NCBI GenBank assembly: GCA_005793025.1
Contig: SXQI01000290.1
Coordinates: 1-7,737 of the forward strand
Reading direction: 5' to 3'
Length of the DNA stretch: 7,737 nucleotides
Origin: Verrucomicrobiales bacterium
GTDB taxonomy: Bacteria; Verrucomicrobiota; Verrucomicrobiia; Limisphaerales; SXQI01
Part shown: positions 1 through 7,038 of the stretch, in pieces
How positions within the stretch are numbered: position 1 is the first letter of the stretch
How the letters are laid out: every line of letters begins with the position of its first letter
The notes under the pieces: generated by a model
What the model was told of the DNA's origin: nothing
The model's input: the letters and a program-made list of their open reading frames with translations, nothing else
The model's database searches: none
Translations under genes and position numbers: made by a program

Positions 1-2781
1 GCCACTGGAACCGTTTCCAACATCCTTGCTCCCTTAGTATGGCAAACACTTCCCACAGAGTTGGCTAGCATCAACTCCGTCACGATTACTTCAGACGGTC
101 GATTCGCTGCTTGCAATCGGGGAAATCAGATTCATGTCTATGAAATCCCGACCTCTAGGTTTTTGATGCGATTAACAGATCCTGAATTAGCTAAATCGGA
201 GCTCTATAAGGGGAAGGAAGTGGCTGATCGGGATGTCATTGAATCAGTCGCCTTTTCACCTGACGGACAATTGCTAGCTTCTGGAGGGTTTCGCTCCGTC
301 AAGCTTTGGAGGAAAAAGTCGAATACTCCCCTGCCCTTGCTGACAACAAACGCATTCGCCAATGGCCGAATATTAGCATTCAGTCCCGACGGTCGATGGG
401 CTGCTTCGGTCACCACGAACCACCAAATCCAACTCCACGAGGCAAACACAGGATCCATTGTGAGAACCTTGGTTGGACATACTGGCGAGGTTCGACAGGC
501 GCTTTTTTCACCAAATAGCAGCTTGATTGCATCGTTGGCCCAAGACAACACGCTCCGGGTTTGGAACCATTCACAGACGAACGCGATCATCACCAACCAA
601 GTTTCAGGGGATTCTCGAGCCGTAACTTGGTTGGGAGAAAACCAACGCGTAGCCACGGCCGGGAAAGCGATCGAAATTTGGTCCGCAACCCCTTCGACTA
701 ACACGATTCCTTTACAAAAAATCAATGGTCACACCAAACCTATCACCGTTTTGGCTGGGACTTTGGGGGAAAACCCTCAGCTGGTTTCAGGAGATGAGGA
801 CGGAGTGGTCAAACTATGGGATGTAAAGAAAGCAGAACTCCGACGCGAATGGAAGTTGGGCAGTTCCGTGACCGCGCTCGCGATCGACCTAGGACAAAAC
901 CGAATTGCCGCAGCTTCTGCTCAATCTTTCAAATTGTTGGACACCGAAAAAAACGAGGCTATCGCGGAACCGAAAGGGGACCTTCTGTTATCTGCTCAAG
1001 CGAGCCAGAGCGATCGAGATTTAACTTTCGCAAAGAGCGAGGTCAGTTTCCACAAATCTACGGTGGAATCCGCTGACAAGAGTCAGAAAGCAGAAGCTGA
1101 GGCTCTCAAAAAAGTCACTGAGATCAAGGATTCAACCGCGAAAACTTTTGGTGAAAAAAAGGACATCACCGACAAAGCGGGTGCTGTTCGAAGCAATGTC
1201 GAGAACCAGCTTAAAACAATCAAATCCGTCCTAAAAATCGCTAACGACAACAAATCATTGGCCGAAAAACTGAATGTAGCTGCCCAATCTGATTTAAACC
1301 GCGCGAATGATCGCCAGCGACAAGCAGTGGAGCTATTAGCTCGCGCACAAGAGAAACGGGACGCAACTTACAAATCGGTGCAAGAAGCCGCGATTGCAAA
1401 AGCCCCGGATGCTGAGGCCACAATTGATCGCGCCACGGTCGCTAAAAACGCACTCGATTCGAGTCAAACCCTGAAGGTTGCTGCGGACAAGGATGTGAGC
1501 GAAGCCAAGGACCGGCTCAAACTCGCTGCAGAACAACTCTCAAGCGCGGGAAACGCCGAGACGCCAATTACTAAACAAGTGGGTGAGGTTGAAAACCAAC
1601 TTAAGGACAAAGAAAAAAGTTTGGCGGAAGCTACTGAAGCTCAAAAGAAGGCCGATGACGCAAGGCAATTAGCTGAACGGAATTTCCAAGCAACTACGAC
1701 AGTCTTCAAGAATGCTGAGGAATCTCTCACAGCAAATAAAGCCAATCTCGCATCAGCAGAAAGCCGCGTCAATGATCAGGAGAACAAAGCAAACGCAGCT
1801 CGTGATCGGGTCAACAAAGCCACGCATTCGCCTCGGAGCTTGGCGTTTCTGCAAGGAGGAAACTTGCTGGCGGTCGGGACTGAGGACGGATTGATCCTCA
1901 CCTTCAGCGCATCGACAGGAGTTCCCTTAGAAGTCAGAACGTTGCCTCTTACTGGCACCAGCCAAAAACCGGTGATGATGCTCTCCACTTTAGATGAACA
2001 TCGAATCGCTGTGCTGCGACCAGAACAACCAGTGCTCTCGATTGGTTTCGAGAATGCTTGGGTTCTTGAGCGAACTCTAGGGACAGGCGATGATCAATCC
2101 GCGATCGTGGACCGTGTTCTAGCGGTTGCTTTTTCGCACGATGGCACCCAACTCGCTTCCGGCGGAGGGGCACCTTCGAGGAGTGGGGAGATTAAACTTT
2201 GGCAAGTCGCAGATGGAAAACTCATCCGTGATTTCAAAGACCCGCACAGCGATACCGTGTACACTCTGGGATTTTCCCACGATGATCGCGCCCTAGCCTC
2301 AGGCGGTGCGGACAAATTTGGAAGAATCTTTGATGTCACGACGGGTAAACAAATCAAATCATTCGAAGGCCATACTCATCACGTTCTCGGGATTGCGTGG
2401 AAACGGGACGGGCGTTCGTTAGCCACATCTGGAGCTGATAAAGTAGTCAAAGTCTGGGATGTGCCCTCGGGGGAACAACGCAAAACCATCAGCGATTTCG
2501 GTAAAGAAGTTACCTCAATCCAATTCTTAGACGCCAGCAACGAGTTCATCGCAAGCTCAGGAGATCAGCAAATACGCCAAGTTCGTGACAACGGGGAGAC
2601 TGTTCGCTCGATGCAGGCCGAAGGGGATTTCGTGCAATCTGCTGCCGCAACCCCTGACGGTCGGTTTATCGTCGCGGGCGGTCAAGATGGGACACTTCGG
2701 CTTTTCGACGCACCCAACGGCAAACTGCTCCAATCATTCAAAGCACCCAAACCCGAGCCACCGAAGGTAGCAGCCAAGTAG
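1..2781 (+). CDS. WD40 double beta-propeller protein with central coiled coil (5' partial)
   Basis: This gene is cut by the left edge: frame 1 is open from base 1 to the TAG at 2779-2781, giving 926 visible residues (numbered from base 1). A TTG at 61 could serve as a start, but it has no Shine-Dalgarno and the 20 codons before it read as plausible protein, so I treat it as internal. Residues about 21-329 form about seven WD40-like blades (for example VAFSPDG near 83, LRVW and VKLWD strand ends). Residues about 331-608 are Ala/Lys/Glu/Asp/Gln-rich helix with coiled-coil character, broken near 384-394, 469 and 517-522. Residues about 611-914 form about seven more blades (FSHDGTQLASGG, VKVWD), followed by a short Pro/Lys tail. 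There is one cysteine and no CXXCH. The GGFRSVKLW-type blade resembles PVC-phylum proteins in which a cytochrome-c-like domain precedes WD40 repeats; such a domain would lie upstream, which is inference. A scaffold or protein-binding role is likely; no enzymatic motif is visible. Confidence 0.88.
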   Translation, partial: ATGTVSNILAPLVWQTLPTELASINSVTITSDGRFAACNRGNQIHVYEIPTSRFLMRLTDPELAKSELYKGKEVADRDVIESVAFSPDGQLLASGGFRSVKLWRKKSNTPLPLLTTNAFANGRILAFSPDGRWAASVTTNHQIQLHEANTGSIVRTLVGHTGEVRQALFSPNSSLIASLAQDNTLRVWNHSQTNAIITNQVSGDSRAVTWLGENQRVATAGKAIEIWSATPSTNTIPLQKINGHTKPITVLAGTLGENPQLVSGDEDGVVKLWDVKKAELRREWKLGSSVTALAIDLGQNRIAAASAQSFKLLDTEKNEAIAEPKGDLLLSAQASQSDRDLTFAKSEVSFHKSTVESADKSQKAEAEALKKVTEIKDSTAKTFGEKKDITDKAGAVRSNVENQLKTIKSVLKIANDNKSLAEKLNVAAQSDLNRANDRQRQAVELLARAQEKRDATYKSVQEAAIAKAPDAEATIDRATVAKNALDSSQTLKVAADKDVSEAKDRLKLAAEQLSSAGNAETPITKQVGEVENQLKDKEKSLAEATEAQKKADDARQLAERNFQATTTVFKNAEESLTANKANLASAESRVNDQENKANAARDRVNKATHSPRSLAFLQGGNLLAVGTEDGLILTFSASTGVPLEVRTLPLTGTSQKPVMMLSTLDEHRIAVLRPEQPVLSIGFENAWVLERTLGTGDDQSAIVDRVLAVAFSHDGTQLASGGGAPSRSGEIKLWQVADGKLIRDFKDPHSDTVYTLGFSHDDRALASGGADKFGRIFDVTTGKQIKSFEGHTHHVLGIAWKRDGRSLATSGADKVVKVWDVPSGEQRKTISDFGKEVTSIQFLDASNEFIASSGDQQIRQVRDNGETVRSMQAEGDFVQSAAATPDGRFIVAGGQDGTLRLFDAPNGKLLQSFKAPKPEPPKVAAK
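991..1824 (+). other. Coiled-coil insert between the two propellers (protein region)
   Basis: This part of the WD40 gene encodes about 278 residues (331-608) with no blade signatures, dominated by Ala, Lys, Glu, Asp, Gln and Ser with spaced Leu/Val/Ile. Glycine or proline occurs mainly at three places (G384-G394, P469, G517-P522). This suggests about four helices that could pack as an antiparallel bundle or long hairpins joining two seven-blade propellers. Helix boundaries are read by eye. The base composition does not visibly differ from the flanking blades, so there is no sign of recent insertion. Confidence 0.75.
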
Positions 2782-2879
2782 TGTGGGTTCGTGTATTGCA
2801 CTTAATTTGTAAGATCGTTTTCTACTCCTCGAAGCGTTCGTATCCTCATGGCTGGTTCAATGATTAGAATCCGAAGATA
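2782..2879. other. 98-base intergenic gap before the exporter genes
   Basis: This is the only sizeable non-coding stretch in the window. I find no terminator for the WD40 gene: the best inverted repeat is CGAA-GCG-TTCG at 2830-2840, with four base pairs and no T-run. I also find no convincing promoter. TTGCAC at 2796-2801 has no matching -10 at 16-18 bases, and TAGAAT at 2865-2870 lacks a -35 and would start transcription almost at the ATG. The exporter genes may therefore be read through from the WD40 gene, or use a promoter not resembling the sigma-70 consensus. Confidence 0.5.
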
Positions 2880-2880
2880 A
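2848..2880 (+). other. Possible 10-codon leader ORF coupled to the TolC-like gene
   Basis: An ATG at 2848 opens a reading frame encoding MAGSMIRIRR, with a second in-frame ATG at 2860. Its TAA at 2878-2880 shares its last A with the ATG of the TolC-like gene (TAATG). This arrangement would allow terminating ribosomes to restart on the downstream gene, which itself has only a weak GAAG as ribosome site. The peptide ends in Arg-Ile-Arg-Arg, using AGA and CGA codons. There is no Shine-Dalgarno before 2848, and an ORF this short can arise by chance. Confidence 0.2.
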
Positions 2881-2957
2881 TGAGTAATGGTTTAACTTTT
2901 AACCGATTCACCGTTGCCCTCTCAGCCCTCACGTTGGGTTTGTGGGCTGCAGGATGC
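2880..2957 (+). other. Lipoprotein signal peptide of the TolC-like protein
   Basis: Codons 1-25 encode a short n-region with one Arg (R9), a hydrophobic core and the AAG that precedes Cys26 (codon 2955-2957). The -3 position is Ala rather than the preferred Leu, which is tolerated. Residues +2 and +3 are Ser-Ser rather than Asp, which under the enterobacterial rule favours outer-membrane delivery. Confidence 0.8.
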
Positions 2958-4601
2958 AGTTCGAAGCACTATCGCCAATCAGCCGACAAAGAAGTTGCTC
3001 GCGCCATCGGAGAAAAATCTCCGCTTGTTCCGAACCTAGAGGAGCGTTTCACGATTGATCAACCGACTCCCCTCGCCGTTGGGACATATCCAGTTCGAAA
3101 AGATGAACAGGAATTTTTCGGTGTCAACAAGGGGAGTGAGATCGGTGCGCATATCATCACGCTCGAGGAATCGTTAGAAATCGGAGTCCAACACAGTCGA
3201 ACCTACCAAAACCGGAAGGAAACTGTGTTCCTCACTGCACTTAGCTTGACTCAGGCCCGCCAAGCTTATACCCCACTTTTCTCCAGCGGAGCGAGTGCCA
3301 TTGGAGCTACCGCGCCAGTTGATGTCTCGAGGGAGATCTCCCGTTTGGTTGATGGCACTGTCGTCAAACAGACCGAGGTTGCTACTTCTCAGCAACAGCA
3401 ACTCCAAACCCACGCCGATACAGGAGTTCGAATGTTACTCAGGAGCGGAGGTCAGATTGCTTCGGATTTCTCCGTTGATTTTTCGAGCATTCTGACCGGA
3501 GGACTCCCCACCATCGCAAATTCGAGGGTGGGTGCCAGATTGACGCAGCCGTTACTCCGAGGCGCGGGACACAAGGTTGCAGTAGAACAATTGACCCAAG
3601 CAGAACGGGATCTTTTATACGAATTGCGCGACTTTGCTCGGTTTAGAAAGGATTTTAGCGTGCAAATTGCGTCGACCTATTATCTGGTTCTTCAGAATAG
3701 AGATCGAGTTAAGAACGCTTGGATTGGGTTACAAAATTTCCGTCTCAATGTAGAACGCGAAGAATCATTCGCCAAAGAAGGCCAACGAACGCAGGCGGCA
3801 TTGGGTCAATTACGTCAGGCACAACTTACCACGGAAACTCAGTGGAATAATGCTTACCGAAATTACAAACAGAGTTTGGATCAATTCAAAATCCTTCTAG
3901 GAATCCCCGTCGATACAAACTTGGTTCTTGCCGACGAAGAACTGCAAAAACTGTCGATTTTACATCTAGAAATTACCGTGGATCAGGCAATGAGTATCGC
4001 CCTTGAGACGAGATTGGATCTTTACAATACTCGGGATCAGTTCGAAGACGCCGGCCGCAAAGTAGGTGTTTCTAAAAATGCGCTGTTACCAGATTTGAAC
4101 CTAGTCATGGGTGCGACGGCTTACAATCGGCCTGGCAACAGTCCGTTGCGATTGGATTATGAGCGGATGCGATGGACTGCAGGATTCGAAACTAGGTTGC
4201 CTCTAAACCGTAAAGCCGAGCGAAATAGCTACCGAACTTCGCTCATTAATTACGACCGAGCAGGACGCGCTCTTCAACTCGCTGTCGATCAAATCAAACT
4301 GGAGATTCAAGATGGTTGGCGAAGCCTTGCACAAGCAAAGCAGAACTTTGATGTTGCTCAGGTTGGAGTGAATCTCAGTCAACGTCGAGTGGAGGAACAG
4401 GAATTGCTGATGGAATTGGGCCGTGGAACGGCTAGAGATTTGGTGGATGCACGGACCGACCTCATCAATTCACACAATCAACGGACAACCGCCTTAGTGG
4501 AACACACTGTTGCTCGACTGCAATTCTGGCGGGATTTAGGAATGCTTTTAATTAAACCGAATGGTCACTGGAACGAGTTGAAACATGCGAACAAACCTTG
4601 A
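2880..4601 (+). CDS. TolC-family outer-membrane efflux lipoprotein
   Basis: This 573-residue protein is predicted to be the outer-membrane channel of the exporter, forming a trimeric barrel plus periplasmic helical tunnel as in TolC/OprM. Residues 1-25 are a lipoprotein signal peptide with hydrophobic core TVALSALTLGLWAAG and lipobox AAGC; Cys26 would carry the lipid. A PVC-like segment follows (YRQSADKEVARAIGEK), then a linker. The first outer-membrane-efflux repeat starts near 93 (ITLEESLEIG) and carries LTQPLLRGAG at 221-230, a frequent motif of the family. The second starts near 365 (ITVDQAMSIAL) and ends in long helices (VEEQELLMELGRGTARDLVDAR) typical of the family C-terminus. It is somewhat longer than the 450-500 residues usual for TolC-family proteins, mainly through the N-terminal linker. 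The ATG has only a weak GAAG upstream, but the signal peptide begins right after it, supporting this start. Its 3' end overlaps the adaptor gene. Confidence 0.93.
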   Translation: MSNGLTFNRFTVALSALTLGLWAAGCSSKHYRQSADKEVARAIGEKSPLVPNLEERFTIDQPTPLAVGTYPVRKDEQEFFGVNKGSEIGAHIITLEESLEIGVQHSRTYQNRKETVFLTALSLTQARQAYTPLFSSGASAIGATAPVDVSREISRLVDGTVVKQTEVATSQQQQLQTHADTGVRMLLRSGGQIASDFSVDFSSILTGGLPTIANSRVGARLTQPLLRGAGHKVAVEQLTQAERDLLYELRDFARFRKDFSVQIASTYYLVLQNRDRVKNAWIGLQNFRLNVEREESFAKEGQRTQAALGQLRQAQLTTETQWNNAYRNYKQSLDQFKILLGIPVDTNLVLADEELQKLSILHLEITVDQAMSIALETRLDLYNTRDQFEDAGRKVGVSKNALLPDLNLVMGATAYNRPGNSPLRLDYERMRWTAGFETRLPLNRKAERNSYRTSLINYDRAGRALQLAVDQIKLEIQDGWRSLAQAKQNFDVAQVGVNLSQRRVEEQELLMELGRGTARDLVDARTDLINSHNQRTTALVEHTVARLQFWRDLGMLLIKPNGHWNELKHANKP

Positions 4602-6336
4602 ACCCACCCACCCTGAGGGTGGGCCGCCATTAGTTGATCATCGGGACCGACAAACCACCCAGTCGGGATCAGTACGAAAGGCCCTTCTGGTAACGGTCGC
4701 ACTGGTTGCCCTGCTTGCGGTAATCCTCAGTCGGCGCGCGCCAAGTGCTTCGATGGGCAGCACATTTGTCATCCGCCGCGACGACCTGCCAATCACCGTC
4801 GTAGAGGCCGCGAGTATCGAAGCATTGGAATCTCAGGAACTGCGATCAGAAGTCAAAGGCTACGAAGGAACGAAAATCCTCAGCATTATCGAGGAGGGCT
4901 ATCTCGTCACGGAGGAGGACGTGCAAAATCGAAAGATTTTGGTCGAATTAGATTCTTCCCAACTGAAACAGAAAATCACAACTCAGGATATCGAGATCGA
5001 AACAAGCATTGCAGCTTTGGCGGATGCCCAACAATCACACGGCATTCAACTCAACCAAAACCAAAGCGATATCAAAGCAGCAGAACAAAAAGTGCGCTTT
5101 GCACGATTAGACTTAGAAAAGTTTATCGGAACTGAAGCAGCTGCGGAAATTATCAGTGCTCTCGATTTAGAAATAACGAAAACTCGAACGGACACTAATC
5201 AATTGATGACGACTGTTCCGTCAGCCCTGATTGATTTTTCAAAATACGCCAAAGTCGAGATCCTCGGAAACGGGGAGGCAAAACAAAAGCTGCGCAAATT
5301 TGATGATGACCTTCTTGTGGCGAAGTCCGAATTCGGCCTAGCCAAAAACCTTTTCGAAGGAACTCAGCGACTTTCAGAGAAAGGATTTGTCACCCGCAGC
5401 ACTTTGGAGAACGAACAACTGAACGTGAAGAAAAACGATCTCAAGGTGCAGACCGCAGAAACTGCACGGGAACTTTTTCTCCGTTACGAATTTCCTAAAA
5501 CAGCCGAGGAATTATTATCGAAATATGAGGAGGCGTTCCGGATGTTGGATAGAACAACCAAGGAAGCTGTGTCCAAAATTACCCAATCCACTGCGAAGTT
5601 GAAGTCATCGCAAGGTCGCTATCGGATTATGGATGAACAACGCACGAACCTGCTGGATCAACTCGGCAAATGCACGATCCGAGCCTTAAAAACAGGGTTG
5701 GTGGTATATGGAGCCACGGGCGACAATAATTACTATAATAACGAGCCTATACGAGAAGGTGCAAACGTCCGAGAACGGCAAACGATTATCACGATTCCTG
5801 ATATGAAACAGATGTCAGCGAAATCAAAAATTCACGAATCCCAGATCAAGAAAGTTAAAAAAGGGATGAAAGTGCTCATCCGCCTAGACGCTTTTCCAGA
5901 TGAGAAGCTCACAGGGGAGGTGTTAAAAGTAGGCGTATTGCCCGACTCCCAGAATCGTTGGATGAACCCTGAACTTAAGGTGTACAACACCAGCATCAAG
6001 ATCGACGGAACCCGCGAATGGTTGAAACCAGGCATGAGTGCTAAGATTGAAATACTTGCAGATCAACTTAATCAGGTCCTCTTTTGTCCCATCCAGGCTG
6101 TTTCTTATGTCAACAATCACCATGTTGTGAATCTTGTTAGCGGATCTGTTTCTGAACAACGAGTGGTGGAAATCGGGCAATTCAACGATGAGTTTATCCA
6201 CATCAAAAACGGGTTAAAAGAAGGAGATGTCGTTGCCTTGCAAGCCCCAGAGGTGCCTAAGGAGTCTGACACCAAGAAAAAGGAAGATATGAAAGGAGAC
6301 TCGGCCGACACCAAAGGTTCTCAGGTGAAAGACTGA
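4585..6336 (+). CDS. Periplasmic adaptor (membrane fusion protein), HlyD/MacA-like
   Basis: This 583-residue protein should link the inner-membrane ABC transporter to the TolC-like channel. Residues 1-32 are cytoplasmic and polar; 33-48 (ALLVTVALVALLAVIL) form one membrane anchor, and there is no lipobox. The first half of a lipoyl domain spans about 86-125 (EVKGYEG, ILVELDSSQL). A long helical region follows to about 360, with a non-coil stretch inside it. The lipoyl domain resumes at about 363-395 (CTIRALKTGLVVYG). EGANVRERQTIITIPD leads to the beta-barrel at about 405-505 (KIHESQIKKVKKGMKV, WLKPGMSAKIEI). A membrane-proximal domain ends near 560 (IKNGLKEGDVVAL), before a charged tail of about 23 residues. 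E. coli MacA has 371 residues, so this is much longer, mostly in the helical hairpin. The start overlaps the TolC-like gene by 17 bases, implying translational coupling. HlyD or RND-type adaptor labels are alternatives; the ABC genes next door favour MacA-like. Confidence 0.92.
   Translation: MRTNLEPTHPEGGPPLVDHRDRQTTQSGSVRKALLVTVALVALLAVILSRRAPSASMGSTFVIRRDDLPITVVEAASIEALESQELRSEVKGYEGTKILSIIEEGYLVTEEDVQNRKILVELDSSQLKQKITTQDIEIETSIAALADAQQSHGIQLNQNQSDIKAAEQKVRFARLDLEKFIGTEAAAEIISALDLEITKTRTDTNQLMTTVPSALIDFSKYAKVEILGNGEAKQKLRKFDDDLLVAKSEFGLAKNLFEGTQRLSEKGFVTRSTLENEQLNVKKNDLKVQTAETARELFLRYEFPKTAEELLSKYEEAFRMLDRTTKEAVSKITQSTAKLKSSQGRYRIMDEQRTNLLDQLGKCTIRALKTGLVVYGATGDNNYYNNEPIREGANVRERQTIITIPDMKQMSAKSKIHESQIKKVKKGMKVLIRLDAFPDEKLTGEVLKVGVLPDSQNRWMNPELKVYNTSIKIDGTREWLKPGMSAKIEILADQLNQVLFCPIQAVSYVNNHHVVNLVSGSVSEQRVVEIGQFNDEFIHIKNGLKEGDVVALQAPEVPKESDTKKKEDMKGDSADTKGSQVKD
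4607..4623 (+). promoter_or_regulatory. Perfect 7-bp GC-rich hairpin at the TolC/adaptor junction
   Basis: CCCACCC (4607-4613), loop TGA (4614-4616) and GGGTGGG (4617-4623) make a perfect inverted repeat. It starts five bases after the TolC-like stop codon and lies in codons 8-13 of the adaptor gene. No T-run follows, so it is not an intrinsic terminator. Possible roles are slowing or tuning adaptor translation, or protecting the upstream message end. It also encodes adaptor residues (THPEGG), so it may be only a consequence of coding. Confidence 0.35.
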
Positions 6337-6344
6337 ATCACTCC

Positions 6345-7034
6345 ATGTCTAGACCTCCAATTGTTCGGTTAGAGAATATCCGCAAGACCTATCAGATGGG
6401 GTTGATAACGGTGGAAGCACTTAGAGGGCTTTCACTGGTGATCGAAACCGGTGAGTATCTCAGTATCATGGGACCCTCCGGTTGCGGAAAGTCCACTCTC
6501 CTCAACCTTCTCGGCTGCCTAGACAGGCCCACGAGTGGGGCCTATTACCTTGGAGATGACGATGTGGCTCAGTTGCAGGATGATGATCTCTCGGCGTTAC
6601 GTGGTGCTCGATTAGGATTCATCTTTCAGTCCTACAACCTGATTCAACAACTGACAGTAGTCGAGAACATCGAAATCCCGCTTTATTACCAGGGGTGGCC
6701 ACAAGACAAAAGTCGTGCCTTGGCTGAGCAACTCGCAACGCGAGTCGGACTGAAGGATCGACTGGAACACAAGCCATACGAACTCTCCGGAGGACAACAG
6801 CAACGTGTCGCCATCGCTCGCGCGTTAGTCAACGATCCATTGGTGATCCTCGCAGATGAGGCCACAGGAAATCTTGATTCCACTTCTGGCGCAGAAATCT
6901 TGAACATTTTTGATGATCTGCATCATCAGGGAAAAACTCTCATCATGATTACTCACGATGATGACGTGGCCCAACGAGCCGAACGCAACGTCCGCCTTCG
7001 AGATGGACAAATTGAATCTGATGTCCGCCGTTGA
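6345..7034 (+). CDS. ABC transporter ATPase, MacB/LolD type
   Basis: This 229-residue nucleotide-binding subunit hydrolyses ATP on the cytoplasmic side and powers the permease encoded next. All catalytic motifs are intact: Walker A GPSGCGKST at 43-51, Q-loop glutamine 95 in FIFQSYNL, ABC signature LSGGQQQR at 147-154, Walker B VILADE at 167-172 with catalytic Glu172, D-loop GNLDS at 175-179 and switch His204. LADEATGNLDS and FIFQSYNLI are typical of the MacB/LolD/FtsE group. The length is the usual 220-235 residues for stand-alone members. It starts eight bases after the adaptor stop. An AGGTGA at 6323-6328 is a strong Shine-Dalgarno match but lies 16 bases from the ATG, longer than usual. 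The ATG is kept because RLENIRKTY follows at the normal distance for the family. Confidence 0.96.
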   Translation: MSRPPIVRLENIRKTYQMGLITVEALRGLSLVIETGEYLSIMGPSGCGKSTLLNLLGCLDRPTSGAYYLGDDDVAQLQDDDLSALRGARLGFIFQSYNLIQQLTVVENIEIPLYYQGWPQDKSRALAEQLATRVGLKDRLEHKPYELSGGQQQRVAIARALVNDPLVILADEATGNLDSTSGAEILNIFDDLHHQGKTLIMITHDDDVAQRAERNVRLRDGQIESDVRR

Positions 7035-7038
7035 TCCC

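Noticed and set aside
61..63. TTG as the true start of the WD40 gene
   Set aside because: The frame is open to the left edge, no Shine-Dalgarno precedes the TTG, and the first blade would begin almost at once without a signal or leader.
204..725. 173-codon open frame on the minus strand inside the WD40 gene
   Set aside because: It is antisense to clear WD40 blades, its translation is low-complexity in Cys/Trp/Ser with no recognisable domain, and it has no ribosome site.
991..1824. Coiled-coil region as an inserted foreign segment or mobile element remnant
   Set aside because: There are no flanking repeats, no frame disruption and no visible composition shift; it reads as an integral protein domain.
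2830..2840. CGAA-GCG-TTCG inverted repeat as terminator of the WD40 gene
   Set aside because: It has only four base pairs and no T-run follows.
2796..2870. Sigma-70 promoter from TTGCAC (2796-2801) or TAGAAT (2865-2870)
   Set aside because: No partner hexamer lies at 16-18 bases for either, and TAGAAT would put the transcript start at or next to the ATG.
4607..4623. GC-rich hairpin as an intrinsic terminator between the TolC-like and adaptor genes
   Set aside because: No T-run follows and it lies inside the adaptor coding sequence, so termination here would abolish the operon.
5832..6314. Overlapping minus-strand open frames inside the adaptor gene
   Set aside because: They mirror the beta-barrel and membrane-proximal coding region, show no family features and overlap each other in different frames.
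6333..6344. CTG at 6333 as the ATPase start, placed well behind AGGTGA
   Set aside because: CTG starts are rare, and the ATG at 6345 already gives the normal distance to the RLENIRKTY strand.
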